Of a stretch of 64,000 nucleotides of DNA, positions 9,404-17,025 are shown piece after piece. Position numbers and translations under genes: made by a program. Source of the stretch: Brenneria populi (GTDB taxonomy: Bacteria > Pseudomonadota > Gammaproteobacteria > Enterobacterales > Enterobacteriaceae). Under the pieces are notes generated by a model. It ran no database searches and was not told the DNA's origin. It saw only the letters and a program-made list of their open reading frames with translations. Where the stretch lies: contig NZ_JAYWTM010000017.1 in NCBI RefSeq assembly GCF_036016195.1, positions 124,001 to 188,000 of the forward strand. Direction: 5' to 3'. Each line of letters opens with the position of its first letter. Positions within the stretch are counted from its first letter, which is position 1.

Positions 9404-9879
9404 AATAATCAACTCCAAAATATAAATATTTAAAAATCTTTTGAATTCGTTATCGGTTTTTATTATTTATTGGTTTTAATTCGCTACCGATCTCATCTTA
9501 TCAATATAACTTTATATTTAGTTTAAAAATCATTATTTTTAGTTAATTAACTATTTGCTAGATGATAATTCACTCGTTTTATTACTTTTAAATAAAAAAC
9601 ATTACATAGTGTTAAATTAATATAACCTTTCATTTACTTCAGTAGGGAATAATAAAAACCTTACGCAACCTTTCCGCCACAAGCCGCACCACGACTGATC
9701 CCGGCAAATAGACACACTCATATCGATGTTATTAACCGATATCCACAAGGAGTCTAATGCCATATTTCCCCTCACAATTACCCGTATAGAAAATAAGAAA
9801 ACCGGCAAATTACATAAAATAAAAATATAGAAACATGCTTCATTACGGTTTTAGAAACACGAAATATCACCGCGATCTT
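9404..9879. other. AT-rich intergenic region upstream of the fumarate reductase
   Basis: Part of a 680-nt, strongly AT-rich gap between the divergent fumarate reductase and transporter genes. It must hold the reductase promoter, but I see no convincing FNR dyad on that side; a TTGAT half-site occurs on the minus strand near 9495. Short open frames here have no supporting feature. The composition is the sort bound by H-NS-like proteins, which is an inference. Confidence 0.5.
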
Positions 9880-9893
9880 TTGATCAAGATCAA
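9880..9893 (+). promoter_or_regulatory. FNR box (TTGATCAAGATCAA), with candidate -10 at 9915-9920
   Basis: A perfect match to the FNR consensus TTGAT-N4-ATCAA. A CATTAT hexamer at 9915-9920 would place the transcription start near 9928, which puts the FNR dyad centre at about -41.5, the normal position for FNR class II activation of the rightward transporter-fumarase genes. The start site is inferred. The box fits the anaerobic role of the locus. Confidence 0.8.
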
Positions 9894-10086
9894 CGGCAAT
9901 AAATATGAAAAACGCATTATATAAACACACGCACACCGTAGATCGTATAAATTATCTACCATAAACGATGAAAATATGACGTTCAAAATATCGCCGTTAA
10001 ATAATAATATAAATTAAAAAAACTAAATAAAGCGGAGATATTTTTTACGCGCCCAAGAGATTTTTAACTACTATAGACAAATAAAT

Positions 10087-11598
10087 ATGAGCGTAATATC
10101 AAAGAGCATCAATCCGCCTCAGGTTAAAAAAGCCTCAGGCGGGAAGAAAAACCACCTGATATATATGTTATTGATGGTATTGGTTTCAGCGGGATTGTTA
10201 TTAATCCCCGTGCCTGATGGATTACAACCTTATTCATGGCGTTTCTTCGCCATCTTTGTCGGCGTTATCGTCGGTTTGATCTTCGAACCGCTGCCGGGAG
10301 CGGTAATCGGCCTGACCGGGCTGGTCATCATTTCGCTGGGCGGCGAGTGGCTGCTGTTCAGCCCCGAGCAGTTGGCCGATCCCAAATTCAAACTCGCCTC
10401 TCAATCCTTTAAATGGGCGGTGAGCGGGTTCGGCAACTCGACCGTTTGGCTGATCTTCGGCGCGTTCATGTTCGCCGCCGGCTACGATAAAACCCAGTTC
10501 GGCCGCCGCCTAGCGCTGATTCTGGTGAAATATCTCGGCCGCCGCAGCCTGACGCTGGGCTACGCCATCACCTTCGCCGACCTGCTCCTGGCGCCGTTTA
10601 CACCGTCCAACACGGCGCGCAGCGGCGGCACCATTTACCCCATCATCGCCAACCTGCCGCCGTTGTACGGCTCCAAGCCGAACGCCCCCAGCGCCCGCAA
10701 GATAGGCTCCTATCTGATGTGGGTGGCGATTACCGCCGCCTGCATCACCAGCTCCATGTTTTTATCCGCGCTCGCGCCGAACCTGCTGGCGCTGGCGCTG
10801 GTTAAAAGTACGGTGGGCATCAGCATTTCGTGGGGCACCTGGTTCCTCGCCTTCCTGCCGCTGGGTATCCTGCTGATCCTGGCGATGCCGCTGCTGGCCT
10901 ACTGGCTCTATCCGCCTGAAGTCAAAGTCAACGATGAAGTGCCGCGCTGGGCCAGCCAGGAATTGGAGAAGCTCGGCAAACTGTCGCGCAATGAAATTCT
11001 TCTGCTGGTGTTCGTCTGCTGCGCGCTGGTGATGTGGATTTTCGCCGCCAACTGGATTGAACCCGCGCTGGCCGCTCTGCTGGTTATCGGCCTGATGCTG
11101 TGGACCGGCGTGCTGGAATGGGGCGATATCACCGGCAACAAAGCCGCATGGAATACCTTTGTCTGGTTCGGCACCCTGGTGGCGCTGGCCGACGGTCTCT
11201 CCTCCACCGGATTTATCGGCTGGCTGGGTAAAGAAGGCGGCGTACTCCTGGCCGGCATCTCCCCCGGCGTCGCCACCATCGTGCTGCTGGTCGCGTTTTA
11301 TCTGCTGCACTATCTGTTCGCCAGCACCACCGCGCATACCACGGCGTTGCTGCCCGCCATGCTGACCATCGCCGCCACTATCCCGGGGATGAACATGCAG
11401 GTCTTCTGTCTGCTGATGGTGACGTCATTGGGCATCATGGGCATCATCACCCCTTACGGCACCGGCCCCAGCCCGATTTATTACGGCAGCGGCTACCTGC
11501 CGGCGGCGGACTATTGGCGTTTGGGCACTATTTTTGGTGCAATATTCCTGGTCGCCCTGCTGGTTATCGGCTACCCCTGGATGTCGATGATGTTCTGA
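10087..11598 (+). CDS. DASS-family dicarboxylate/anion transporter (CitT/TtdT type)
   Basis: A 503-residue inner-membrane carrier with about 12 hydrophobic segments, of the divalent anion:sodium symporter family that contains E. coli CitT and TtdT. The two substrate-site signatures are visible: LLAPFTPSNTARSGGTIYP and LFASTTAHTTALLPA. Relatives exchange citrate, tartrate, malate or fumarate for succinate. Context (fumarase downstream, fumarate reductase divergent) argues for malate, fumarate or tartrate uptake coupled to succinate export. The exact substrate cannot be read. No strong ribosome-binding site precedes the ATG. An FNR box lies about 190 nt upstream. Confidence 0.9.
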   Translation: MSVISKSINPPQVKKASGGKKNHLIYMLLMVLVSAGLLLIPVPDGLQPYSWRFFAIFVGVIVGLIFEPLPGAVIGLTGLVIISLGGEWLLFSPEQLADPKFKLASQSFKWAVSGFGNSTVWLIFGAFMFAAGYDKTQFGRRLALILVKYLGRRSLTLGYAITFADLLLAPFTPSNTARSGGTIYPIIANLPPLYGSKPNAPSARKIGSYLMWVAITAACITSSMFLSALAPNLLALALVKSTVGISISWGTWFLAFLPLGILLILAMPLLAYWLYPPEVKVNDEVPRWASQELEKLGKLSRNEILLLVFVCCALVMWIFAANWIEPALAALLVIGLMLWTGVLEWGDITGNKAAWNTFVWFGTLVALADGLSSTGFIGWLGKEGGVLLAGISPGVATIVLLVAFYLLHYLFASTTAHTTALLPAMLTIAATIPGMNMQVFCLLMVTSLGIMGIITPYGTGPSPIYYGSGYLPAADYWRLGTIFGAIFLVALLVIGYPWMSMMF

Positions 11599-11603
11599 TT
11601 ATA

Positions 11604-11638
11604 GGCGGCCGGCCCCTCGCGCCGAAGAGCCGGCCGCC
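11604..11638 (+). terminator. GC-rich intercistronic hairpin between transporter and fumarase
   Basis: Ten-base-pair perfect stem GGCGGCCGGC / GCCGGCCGCC with a 15-nt loop, 6 nt after the transporter stop codon. There is no T run, so it is more likely a processing or stabilising element (or partial block) than a full terminator. Confidence 0.55.
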
Positions 11639-11719
11639 GGCGCATCGAAACGGATGCCGCCGCGTTATTCCTGCAAATGCCGATATACGGCAGCAATAAA
11701 ATTATTAAGTGAGAAAACA

Positions 11720-13366
11720 ATGTCGAATAAACCTTTTGTCTATCAAGCGCCTTTCCCGCTTGCCGAAGATGACACCGAGTATTACCTGCTCAGCAGCGAA
11801 CACGTATCCGTGAGCGAATTTGCAGGTCAGCCGGTGCTTAAAATTGAGCCGGAAGCGTTGACGCTGCTGGCGCAGCAGGCTTTCCACGATGCCGCATTTA
11901 TGCTGCGCCCGGCCCACCAGCGGCAGGTCGCCGCCATTCTTAACGATCCGCAAGCCAGCGAAAACGACAAATATGTCGCCTTGCAGTTCCTGAGAAACTC
12001 GGAAATCGCCGCCAAAGGCGTGCTGCCGACCTGTCAGGACACCGGCACCGCCATCATCATGGGGAAAAAAGGTCAGCGCGTCTGGACCGGCGGCGGCGAT
12101 GAAGAAGCCTTGACCCGCGGCGTATACAACACCTATACCGAGGACAACCTGCGCTACTCCCAGAATGTCGCGCTGGATATGTACAAAGAGGTGAATACCG
12201 GCACCAACCTGCCGGCGCAAATCGATCTCTACAGCGTGGATGGCGACGAATATAAATTCCTGTGCGTGGCCAAAGGCGGCGGTTCCGCCAACAAAACCTA
12301 CCTCTATCAGGAGACCAAGGCGCTGCTTAACCCCGGCAAATTGAAAAGCTACCTGGTGGAAAAAATGCGTACGCTGGGCACCGCGGCCTGCCCGCCGTAC
12401 CATATCGCCTTTGTGATCGGCGGCACCTCCGCGGAAAGCACGCTGAAAACGGTAAAACTGGCGTCGGCCAAATACTATGACGGCCTGCCGACCAAGGGCA
12501 ATGAGCACGGTCAGGCATTCCGCGACGTGAAGCTGGAACAGGAACTGATGGCCGAGGCGCAAAATCTGGGACTGGGCGCGCAGTTCGGCGGTAAATATTT
12601 CGCGCACGATATCCGGGTGATCCGCCTGCCGCGCCACGGCGCATCCTGCCCGGTCGGCATGGGCGTATCCTGCTCCGCGGACCGCAACATCAAGGCCAAA
12701 ATCAACCGCGAAGGCATCTGGATCGAGAAACTGGAGCACAATCCGGCGCGCTATATTCCCGAATCCCTGCGTCAGCAGGGCGAAGGCGACGCGGTGCATA
12801 TCGATTTAAACCGCCCGATGAAGGAGATTCTGGACCAGCTTTCCCAGTATCCGGTCTCTACCCGTCTCTCTCTAAGCGGAACCATCATCGTGGGCCGCGA
12901 TATCGCTCACGCCAAGCTGAAAGAGCGTATCGACAACGGCGAAGATCTGCCGCAGTACGTGAAGGATCATCCGATCTACTACGCCGGCCCGGCCAAAACG
13001 CCGGCAGGCTACGCCTCTGGCTCACTGGGGCCAACCACCGCGGGACGCATGGACTCCTACGTCGATTTGCTGCAATCCCACGGCGGCAGCATGATTATGC
13101 TGGCCAAAGGCAACCGCAGCCAGCAGGTGACGGATGCCTGCCATAAACACGGCGGATTCTATCTGGGCAGCATCGGCGGTCCGGCCGCGGTATTGGCCCA
13201 GCAGAGCATCAAGAGCCTGGAATGCGTGGAGTATCCGGAGCTGGGAATGGAAGCCATCTGGAAAATCGAAGTGGAAAACTTCCCGGCGTTTATCCTGGTG
13301 GATGACAAAGGCAACGATTTCTTCCAGCAGATTCAGCAGAATCAATGCGCTAACTGCACGAAATAA
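11720..13366 (+). CDS. fumB: Class I fumarate hydratase (FumA/FumB type, 4Fe-4S)
   Basis: A 548-residue iron-sulfur fumarase, the same length as E. coli FumA and FumB. It interconverts malate and fumarate in the cytoplasm. The three cluster ligands fall at the same positions as in FumA: Cys105 (LPTCQDTG), Cys224 (TAACPPYH) and Cys318 (GVSCSADR). The start is the ATG of MSNKPFVYQ. FumA and FumB cannot be separated by sequence alone here. I favour the anaerobic FumB role because the gene follows a dicarboxylate carrier, lies under an FNR box, and sits beside a fumarate reductase. A clear terminator follows. Confidence 0.92.
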   Translation: MSNKPFVYQAPFPLAEDDTEYYLLSSEHVSVSEFAGQPVLKIEPEALTLLAQQAFHDAAFMLRPAHQRQVAAILNDPQASENDKYVALQFLRNSEIAAKGVLPTCQDTGTAIIMGKKGQRVWTGGGDEEALTRGVYNTYTEDNLRYSQNVALDMYKEVNTGTNLPAQIDLYSVDGDEYKFLCVAKGGGSANKTYLYQETKALLNPGKLKSYLVEKMRTLGTAACPPYHIAFVIGGTSAESTLKTVKLASAKYYDGLPTKGNEHGQAFRDVKLEQELMAEAQNLGLGAQFGGKYFAHDIRVIRLPRHGASCPVGMGVSCSADRNIKAKINREGIWIEKLEHNPARYIPESLRQQGEGDAVHIDLNRPMKEILDQLSQYPVSTRLSLSGTIIVGRDIAHAKLKERIDNGEDLPQYVKDHPIYYAGPAKTPAGYASGSLGPTTAGRMDSYVDLLQSHGGSMIMLAKGNRSQQVTDACHKHGGFYLGSIGGPAAVLAQQSIKSLECVEYPELGMEAIWKIEVENFPAFILVDDKGNDFFQQIQQNQCANCTK

Positions 13367-13386
13367 TTGCTGAATAAATAACGCAG

Positions 13387-13416
13387 AAGGCTTGCCGCGG
13401 CGGGCAAGCCTTTTTT
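13387..13416 (+). terminator. Rho-independent terminator after fumarase
   Basis: Perfect ten-base-pair stem AAGGCTTGCC / GGCAAGCCTT with a 6-nt loop and a run of Ts, 20 nt after the fumarase stop codon. Confidence 0.9.
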
Positions 13417-13531
13417 ATGGAGGGCTCTCCTACCCCGCCCCTGTGGGCCGTCGCAAGCGGCGCGACCCTGGCGAGGACGCCCCGACGCCCGCCGCATCCA
13501 TCTAATCAACTTTCGATTACGCCCATCCCAC

Positions 13532-14383
13532 TTATTGGATGGCCGATTTCACCACGCTCGCCAGCGGAGTGGTGGGACGGCCAATCAAGCGGCTCAGCTG
13601 ACGGCTGTCGTCAAACAGACCGCCCCTGGATGCGCCGATATCGGAATCGGCCAGCACATCGGCGATAGCCTGCGGCAGGCCCGCCGCAACCAGCGCCGCG
13701 CTGAATTCCGCCTCAGGCAAATTCCGGTAGCTAACCGGCTTACCCGACTGAAGGCTCACCTCGGCGGCCAATTCCGCCAGCGTGTACCACTGATCCCCCG
13801 CCAGCTCATAAACCTTGCCGGCCTGATTATCCTGCGTCAGCACCGCGGCGGCGGCGGCGGCATAGTCGGCGCGCGCGGCGGAAGCGATTTTCCCCTCGCC
13901 GGCGCTGCCGATGAACACGCCATGCTGCAACGCCGCCGGAATGCTGGCCGCATAGTTTTCGCTATACCAGCCATTGCGCAGCAGCGCATAAGGCAAGCCG
14001 GAGGCTTTGATCAACGCTTCGGTTTCGCGATGCTCTTGCGCCAGACCCAGCGGCGAGCTATCGGCGTGCAGAAGGCTGGTGTACGCCAACAGGCCGACGT
14101 CGGCCCGTACCGCCGCTTCCACCACATTGCGATGCTGCGCCGTGCGTTTGCCCACCTCGCTGGAGGAGATCAGCAATAATTTATCCACGCCTTGCAGCGC
14201 GGCGTTCAGAGAATCCGGCTGATTGTAATCCGCAGCCCTTACCTGAACGCCGCGTGCGGCCAAATCAGCGACTTTATCGACGTCTCGCGCCAACGCCAGA
14301 ATCTCGCCTGCCGGCAGTTTCTCCAGCAGCTGTTCAATAACTAGACGGCCCAACTGGCCGGATGCACCTGTAATTGCAATCAT
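13532..14383 (-). CDS. qorB: NAD(P)H:quinone oxidoreductase 2 (QorB/YtfG), atypical SDR/NmrA fold
   Basis: A 283-residue Rossmann protein beginning MIAITGASGQLGRLVIEQLL, with the GASGQLG dinucleotide-binding loop at residues 6-12. It matches the QorB/YtfG family (286 residues in E. coli), which reduces quinones with NADPH and may protect against quinone stress. The ATG at 14383 has AGGAG eight bases upstream; an upstream GTG in frame is not supported. It is divergent from the HxlR regulator at 14471, the same pairing as E. coli ytfG-ytfH, so the regulator probably controls it. Confidence 0.92.
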   Translation of the reverse strand: MIAITGASGQLGRLVIEQLLEKLPAGEILALARDVDKVADLAARGVQVRAADYNQPDSLNAALQGVDKLLLISSSEVGKRTAQHRNVVEAAVRADVGLLAYTSLLHADSSPLGLAQEHRETEALIKASGLPYALLRNGWYSENYAASIPAALQHGVFIGSAGEGKIASAARADYAAAAAAVLTQDNQAGKVYELAGDQWYTLAELAAEVSLQSGKPVSYRNLPEAEFSAALVAAGLPQAIADVLADSDIGASRGGLFDDSRQLSRLIGRPTTPLASVVKSAIQ

Positions 14384-14443
14384 CACCAAGCTCCTTTTTT
14401 TGACTGTCGTTAACAGGCATAATAGTCGACAAACTAATTTTAA

Positions 14444-14468
14444 GTAAGTACGCACATAAAGGTAAGTA
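14444..14468. promoter_or_regulatory. Direct repeat of GTAAGTA between qorB and its regulator
   Basis: GTAAGTA occurs at 14444-14450 and 14462-14468, 18 nt apart, in the 87-nt divergent promoter region. HxlR-type regulators bind repeated sites in such gaps, so this is a candidate operator. No experiment supports it. Confidence 0.35.
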
Positions 14469-14470
14469 TC

Positions 14471-14869
14471 GTGCCAGAAAAAATCACCGCCGCCGCTTCA
14501 TCGCCCGCTACGCCGTTGCACGGCAATCTGTTCGCGAAAAAATGCCCTTCCCGTCAGATTCTTACCCATGTCACCAGCCGCTGGGGCGTGCTGATCTTAG
14601 TGGCGTTGCGGGATGGAACCCATCGTTTCAGCCAGCTGCGGCGCAAAATCGACGGCGTTAGCGAGCGTATGCTGGCGCAAACGCTGCAATGGCTGGAAAA
14701 TGATGGATTCATACTGCGCACCGCTTATCCGGTCGTGCCGCCGCATGTTGAATACAGCCTGACGCCGCTGGGCATAGAGGTCAGCGAGCATGTCAAAATT
14801 CTGGCTGAGTGGATAGAAGACAATATCGCCACAATATTAGCGGCGCAGACGGCGCACCAAGAGCGATAA
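14471..14869 (+). CDS. HxlR-family transcriptional regulator (YtfH/QorR-like)
   Basis: A 132-residue winged-helix protein. The HxlR core covers about residues 25-115, including CPSRQILTHVTSRWGVLILVALRDGTHRF and LAQTLQWLENDGFILRTAYP. A conserved cysteine near residue 24 is a redox or electrophile sensor in several relatives. It starts with GTG. Divergent from qorB with an 87-nt shared promoter, as E. coli ytfH is from ytfG. It probably represses qorB and itself until a reactive quinone or electrophile is present. Confidence 0.9.
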   Translation: MPEKITAAASSPATPLHGNLFAKKCPSRQILTHVTSRWGVLILVALRDGTHRFSQLRRKIDGVSERMLAQTLQWLENDGFILRTAYPVVPPHVEYSLTPLGIEVSEHVKILAEWIEDNIATILAAQTAHQER

Positions 14870-15018
14870 TCCACGGATATTTTTCCAAAGCGTCGAGTCG
14901 AATTTAAGCTAATACAGATTATTTAACCGACTATTCATTTTTGTTCATCATTTCATTCCGACGTTATCCGCCGTTATGGTCTAGGCTTGGTTATGCATTC
15001 GTCATTACAGGAGAAAAT

Positions 15019-15476
15019 ATGTCTATCGAAAAAGTTCTCTATGTCGCTCATGCCAAAGCTACCGGCGGACGCGACGGCCGCGCGGTCTCCTCGGATAAGC
15101 ATCTTGACGTAAAGCTTGATGTGCCGAAAGAGCTGGGCGGTAAAGGCGGCGAAGGAACCAACCCAGAACAGCTGTTTGCCGCCGGGTACTCCGCCTGTTT
15201 TCTTGGCGCGCTGAAGAGCGTCGCCGCTAGCGAGAAAATCTCGCTGCCCTCCGATACGTCTATCGGAAAATCTCGCTGCCCTCCGATACGTCTATCGAAG
15301 GCAGCGTCGGCATCGGTAAGCTCCCGACGGGATTCGGCATTGAAGCGGAGCTGAAAATTTCGATCCCCGGCTTTGATAAAGCGAAGGCCGAAGAGCTGGT
15401 GAAGAAAGCCCACGTGGTCTGCCCGTACTCGAACGCCACCCGAAACAATATTGACGTCACGCTGACGGTTATCTAA
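15019..15476 (+). pseudogene. ohr: Organic hydroperoxide resistance protein (Ohr), frameshifted by a tandem duplication
   Basis: The gene starts well (GGAG before ATG; MSIEKVLYVAHAKATGGRDG) and encodes the Ohr/OsmC fold with its first catalytic cysteine at Cys60 (YSACFLG). At 15234-15297 a 32-bp sequence is present twice in perfect tandem. Because 32 is not a multiple of three, the frame shifts after residue 82 and ends at 15354 (111 residues). Removing one copy restores a 141-residue protein with the second catalytic cysteine at 124 (HVVCPYSN) and the stop at 15474-15476, the normal length for Ohr. As it stands no thiol peroxidase activity is expected. A sequencing error is possible. Confidence 0.9.
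15234..15297 (+). repeat. Perfect 32-bp tandem duplication inside ohr
   Basis: Two identical 32-base units, 15234-15265 and 15266-15297, each beginning GAAAATCTCG and ending CGTCTATCG. The unit length shifts the reading frame by two. Slipped-strand duplication is the simplest cause, and loss of one unit would restore the gene exactly. Confidence 0.95.
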
Positions 15477-15493
15477 TCGTATTACGGCTTATG

Positions 15494-15523
15494 AATCCGA
15501 AGCCTGAAAACGGGCTTCGGATT
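15494..15523 (+). terminator. Hairpin terminator after ohr
   Basis: Eleven-base-pair stem AATCCGAAGCC / GGCTTCGGATT with an 8-nt loop, 18 nt after the intact-frame ohr stop. The following T content is weak. Confidence 0.65.
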
Positions 15524-16235
15524 ATTGCCGAGCGGCGGGAATGAACGGCTTGCGGGAACTCCCCCCGGAAAACCGATTAACATCAAAGGCAGTAGGAATC
15601 TCATCTCTGATGGGTTACCGCTTTCAGCCGCCGCCGCAAGCGACCTTCAAAGATGTTGTCATCAGCCTGAGCAATCACCATCCGTTAATACGCAACCGGC
15701 TGAATCGATTAAATAATTCGATTAATCTCCGCTCCTGTTACCTGTCCTATATCAAGATTATCGTCAGTTAAAATCATTAGGATGATATGCCCGTCATACT
15801 TCAAGTTGCAGGACAAAAACGCCCGCCGACCTCTCCAGGGAAAACCAACCATGATGAGCTAACCGACCGGCATCGGAACAGAACGATATATCAAACATCA
15901 GCCTAAAAATTAAAATATACTGCGGTTTTTACGAAAAGACGCATGACATTATCTTATATGTTATTTTTTCGATAAAAAGCAGATCTTCAGAAGATAATTA
16001 TGATTACTAAATAATAATCGCCGATTTATCCATTTATTTTTCTTTAGTTCATATTTTTGTCTGATAAACTAAGCAAAATCCCTTTCAAAATGCGCTCGAA
16101 CGGCAACGGAGCAAACGCCCGGCAAGCAAACCGGGACGCCGATACTGCGGCAGATTGAAGGCAATCAGGACACATCACCTTAAGCAGGGCTTAAAACGAG
16201 GCATTCGGTTTTTTACCATCATCACGGAGTGAACA
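15524..16235. other. Gene-poor stretch upstream of the AcpT-like gene
   Basis: About 710 nt with no supported gene. A 76-codon open frame (15541-15771) matches no family I know. A fragment of an interspersed repeat lies at 15795-15812, and 15900-16080 is AT-rich and probably holds the promoter of the gene at 16236. Confidence 0.5.
15795..15812 (+). repeat. Left-end fragment of an interspersed enterobacterial repeat
   Basis: CATACTTCAAGTTGCAGG resembles the left end of the longer element at 62959-63094 (CATACTTCCAGCTGCATG there). Sequences of this type recur between genes in Pectobacteriaceae and Yersiniaceae, from memory. Only the end is preserved here. Confidence 0.45.
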
Positions 16236-16964
16236 ATGTCCTGCCATTTTGTCCGGTGGACCAGCAAGGAAACGCTTCCCAATCTACAAAGATTGCCGGA
16301 TGAACTCGTCTCTTCGACAAAAGGCATGGCGGCTAAACGCCGCGAGCGTTATTTAAAAAGCCGGGCGCTGCTGGCTGAGATGATGTTCTATTTTTTTGGT
16401 CATCGGCAGCTCCCCAAACTGCTTGTCTCCCCGGATGGACGCGCTTATTTCGCCGATCCCGACCTGCCTAATTTCAGCGTCGGCTATGCCGGAAATACCA
16501 TCGCGGTTTTGCTGAGCGAAGAGGGGAGCGTCGGCGTGGATATCGAGATCGTTCATGTGAGATCGAACCACCAAACGATGGCGGCCATGCAGACGCAGAG
16601 CCCGGCGGAAAAAGCCTGGATTGAAGCGCAGCGCGATCCGCTGGAAGCGGCGACGCAGCTGGGTACGATTCGTCATTCCCTGATGAAAATACCGCGTTCG
16701 CATACGTGCCGCATAGAAAATTTGCGCCTTTATCCCGCTTCCGGGCGGCTGAGCTCCAACTGCCTTCCCGCCGTTGAGGTTATGAGCGACATTGACGATT
16801 ACCTGGCCTGGGCCTGCGCCCATGTCCCAACGCTAAACCGTCTGGTGATGTGGAGCTACTCCGCCGAGGCGGGCATGAAGAAAACCGGCGAAATCGTACA
16901 GCAGCAGCGCCAGTCGTTACGCTATATGAAGCTAACCAGCCACGCCGCGGAAAAACCGCTATAG
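16236..16964 (+). CDS. AcpT-like 4'-phosphopantetheinyl transferase superfamily protein, catalytic motifs degenerate
   Basis: A 242-residue protein resembling E. coli AcpT: KRRERYLKSRALLAEM (34-49) and VLLSEEGSVGVDIE (91-104) correspond to family segments, and Asp102/Glu104 of the metal-binding GVDIE motif remain. But the NLSHSG motif is NFSVGYAG (79-86) and the WTRKEAIVK motif is GTIRHSLMK (143-151), losing the serine-histidine pair and the catalytic Lys-Glu. Functional enzymes attach phosphopantetheine to carrier proteins; this one may be inactive, repurposed or decaying. GGAG precedes the ATG. No carrier protein or synthase gene is adjacent. Confidence 0.7.
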   Translation: MSCHFVRWTSKETLPNLQRLPDELVSSTKGMAAKRRERYLKSRALLAEMMFYFFGHRQLPKLLVSPDGRAYFADPDLPNFSVGYAGNTIAVLLSEEGSVGVDIEIVHVRSNHQTMAAMQTQSPAEKAWIEAQRDPLEAATQLGTIRHSLMKIPRSHTCRIENLRLYPASGRLSSNCLPAVEVMSDIDDYLAWACAHVPTLNRLVMWSYSAEAGMKKTGEIVQQQRQSLRYMKLTSHAAEKPL

Positions 16965-16991
16965 GCGGTCCGCTCGGCGACGTGAATGGCG

Positions 16992-17018
16992 AGACACCAG
17001 GCGTTATCCCTGGAGTCT
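16992..17018. terminator. Shared hairpin between convergent genes
   Basis: Imperfect stem AGACACCAGG / CCTGGAGTCT (one mismatch) between the AcpT-like gene and the convergent adeP. It could end both transcripts; there is no strong T run on either side. Confidence 0.4.
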
Positions 17019-17025
17019 TATAGGC

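Noticed and set aside
9757..9789. Ten-residue plus-strand leader peptide (MPYFPSQLPV) with AAGGAG just upstream
   Set aside because: It lies upstream of the inferred transcription start near 9928, the spacing is short, and no attenuator follows.
9617..9808. 63-codon minus-strand open frame in the AT-rich gap upstream of the fumarate reductase
   Set aside because: No family match, no ribosome-binding site, and it lies in a regulatory region.
15541..15771. 76-codon hypothetical gene between ohr and the AcpT-like gene
   Set aside because: No homology, no clear ribosome-binding site and no operon context.
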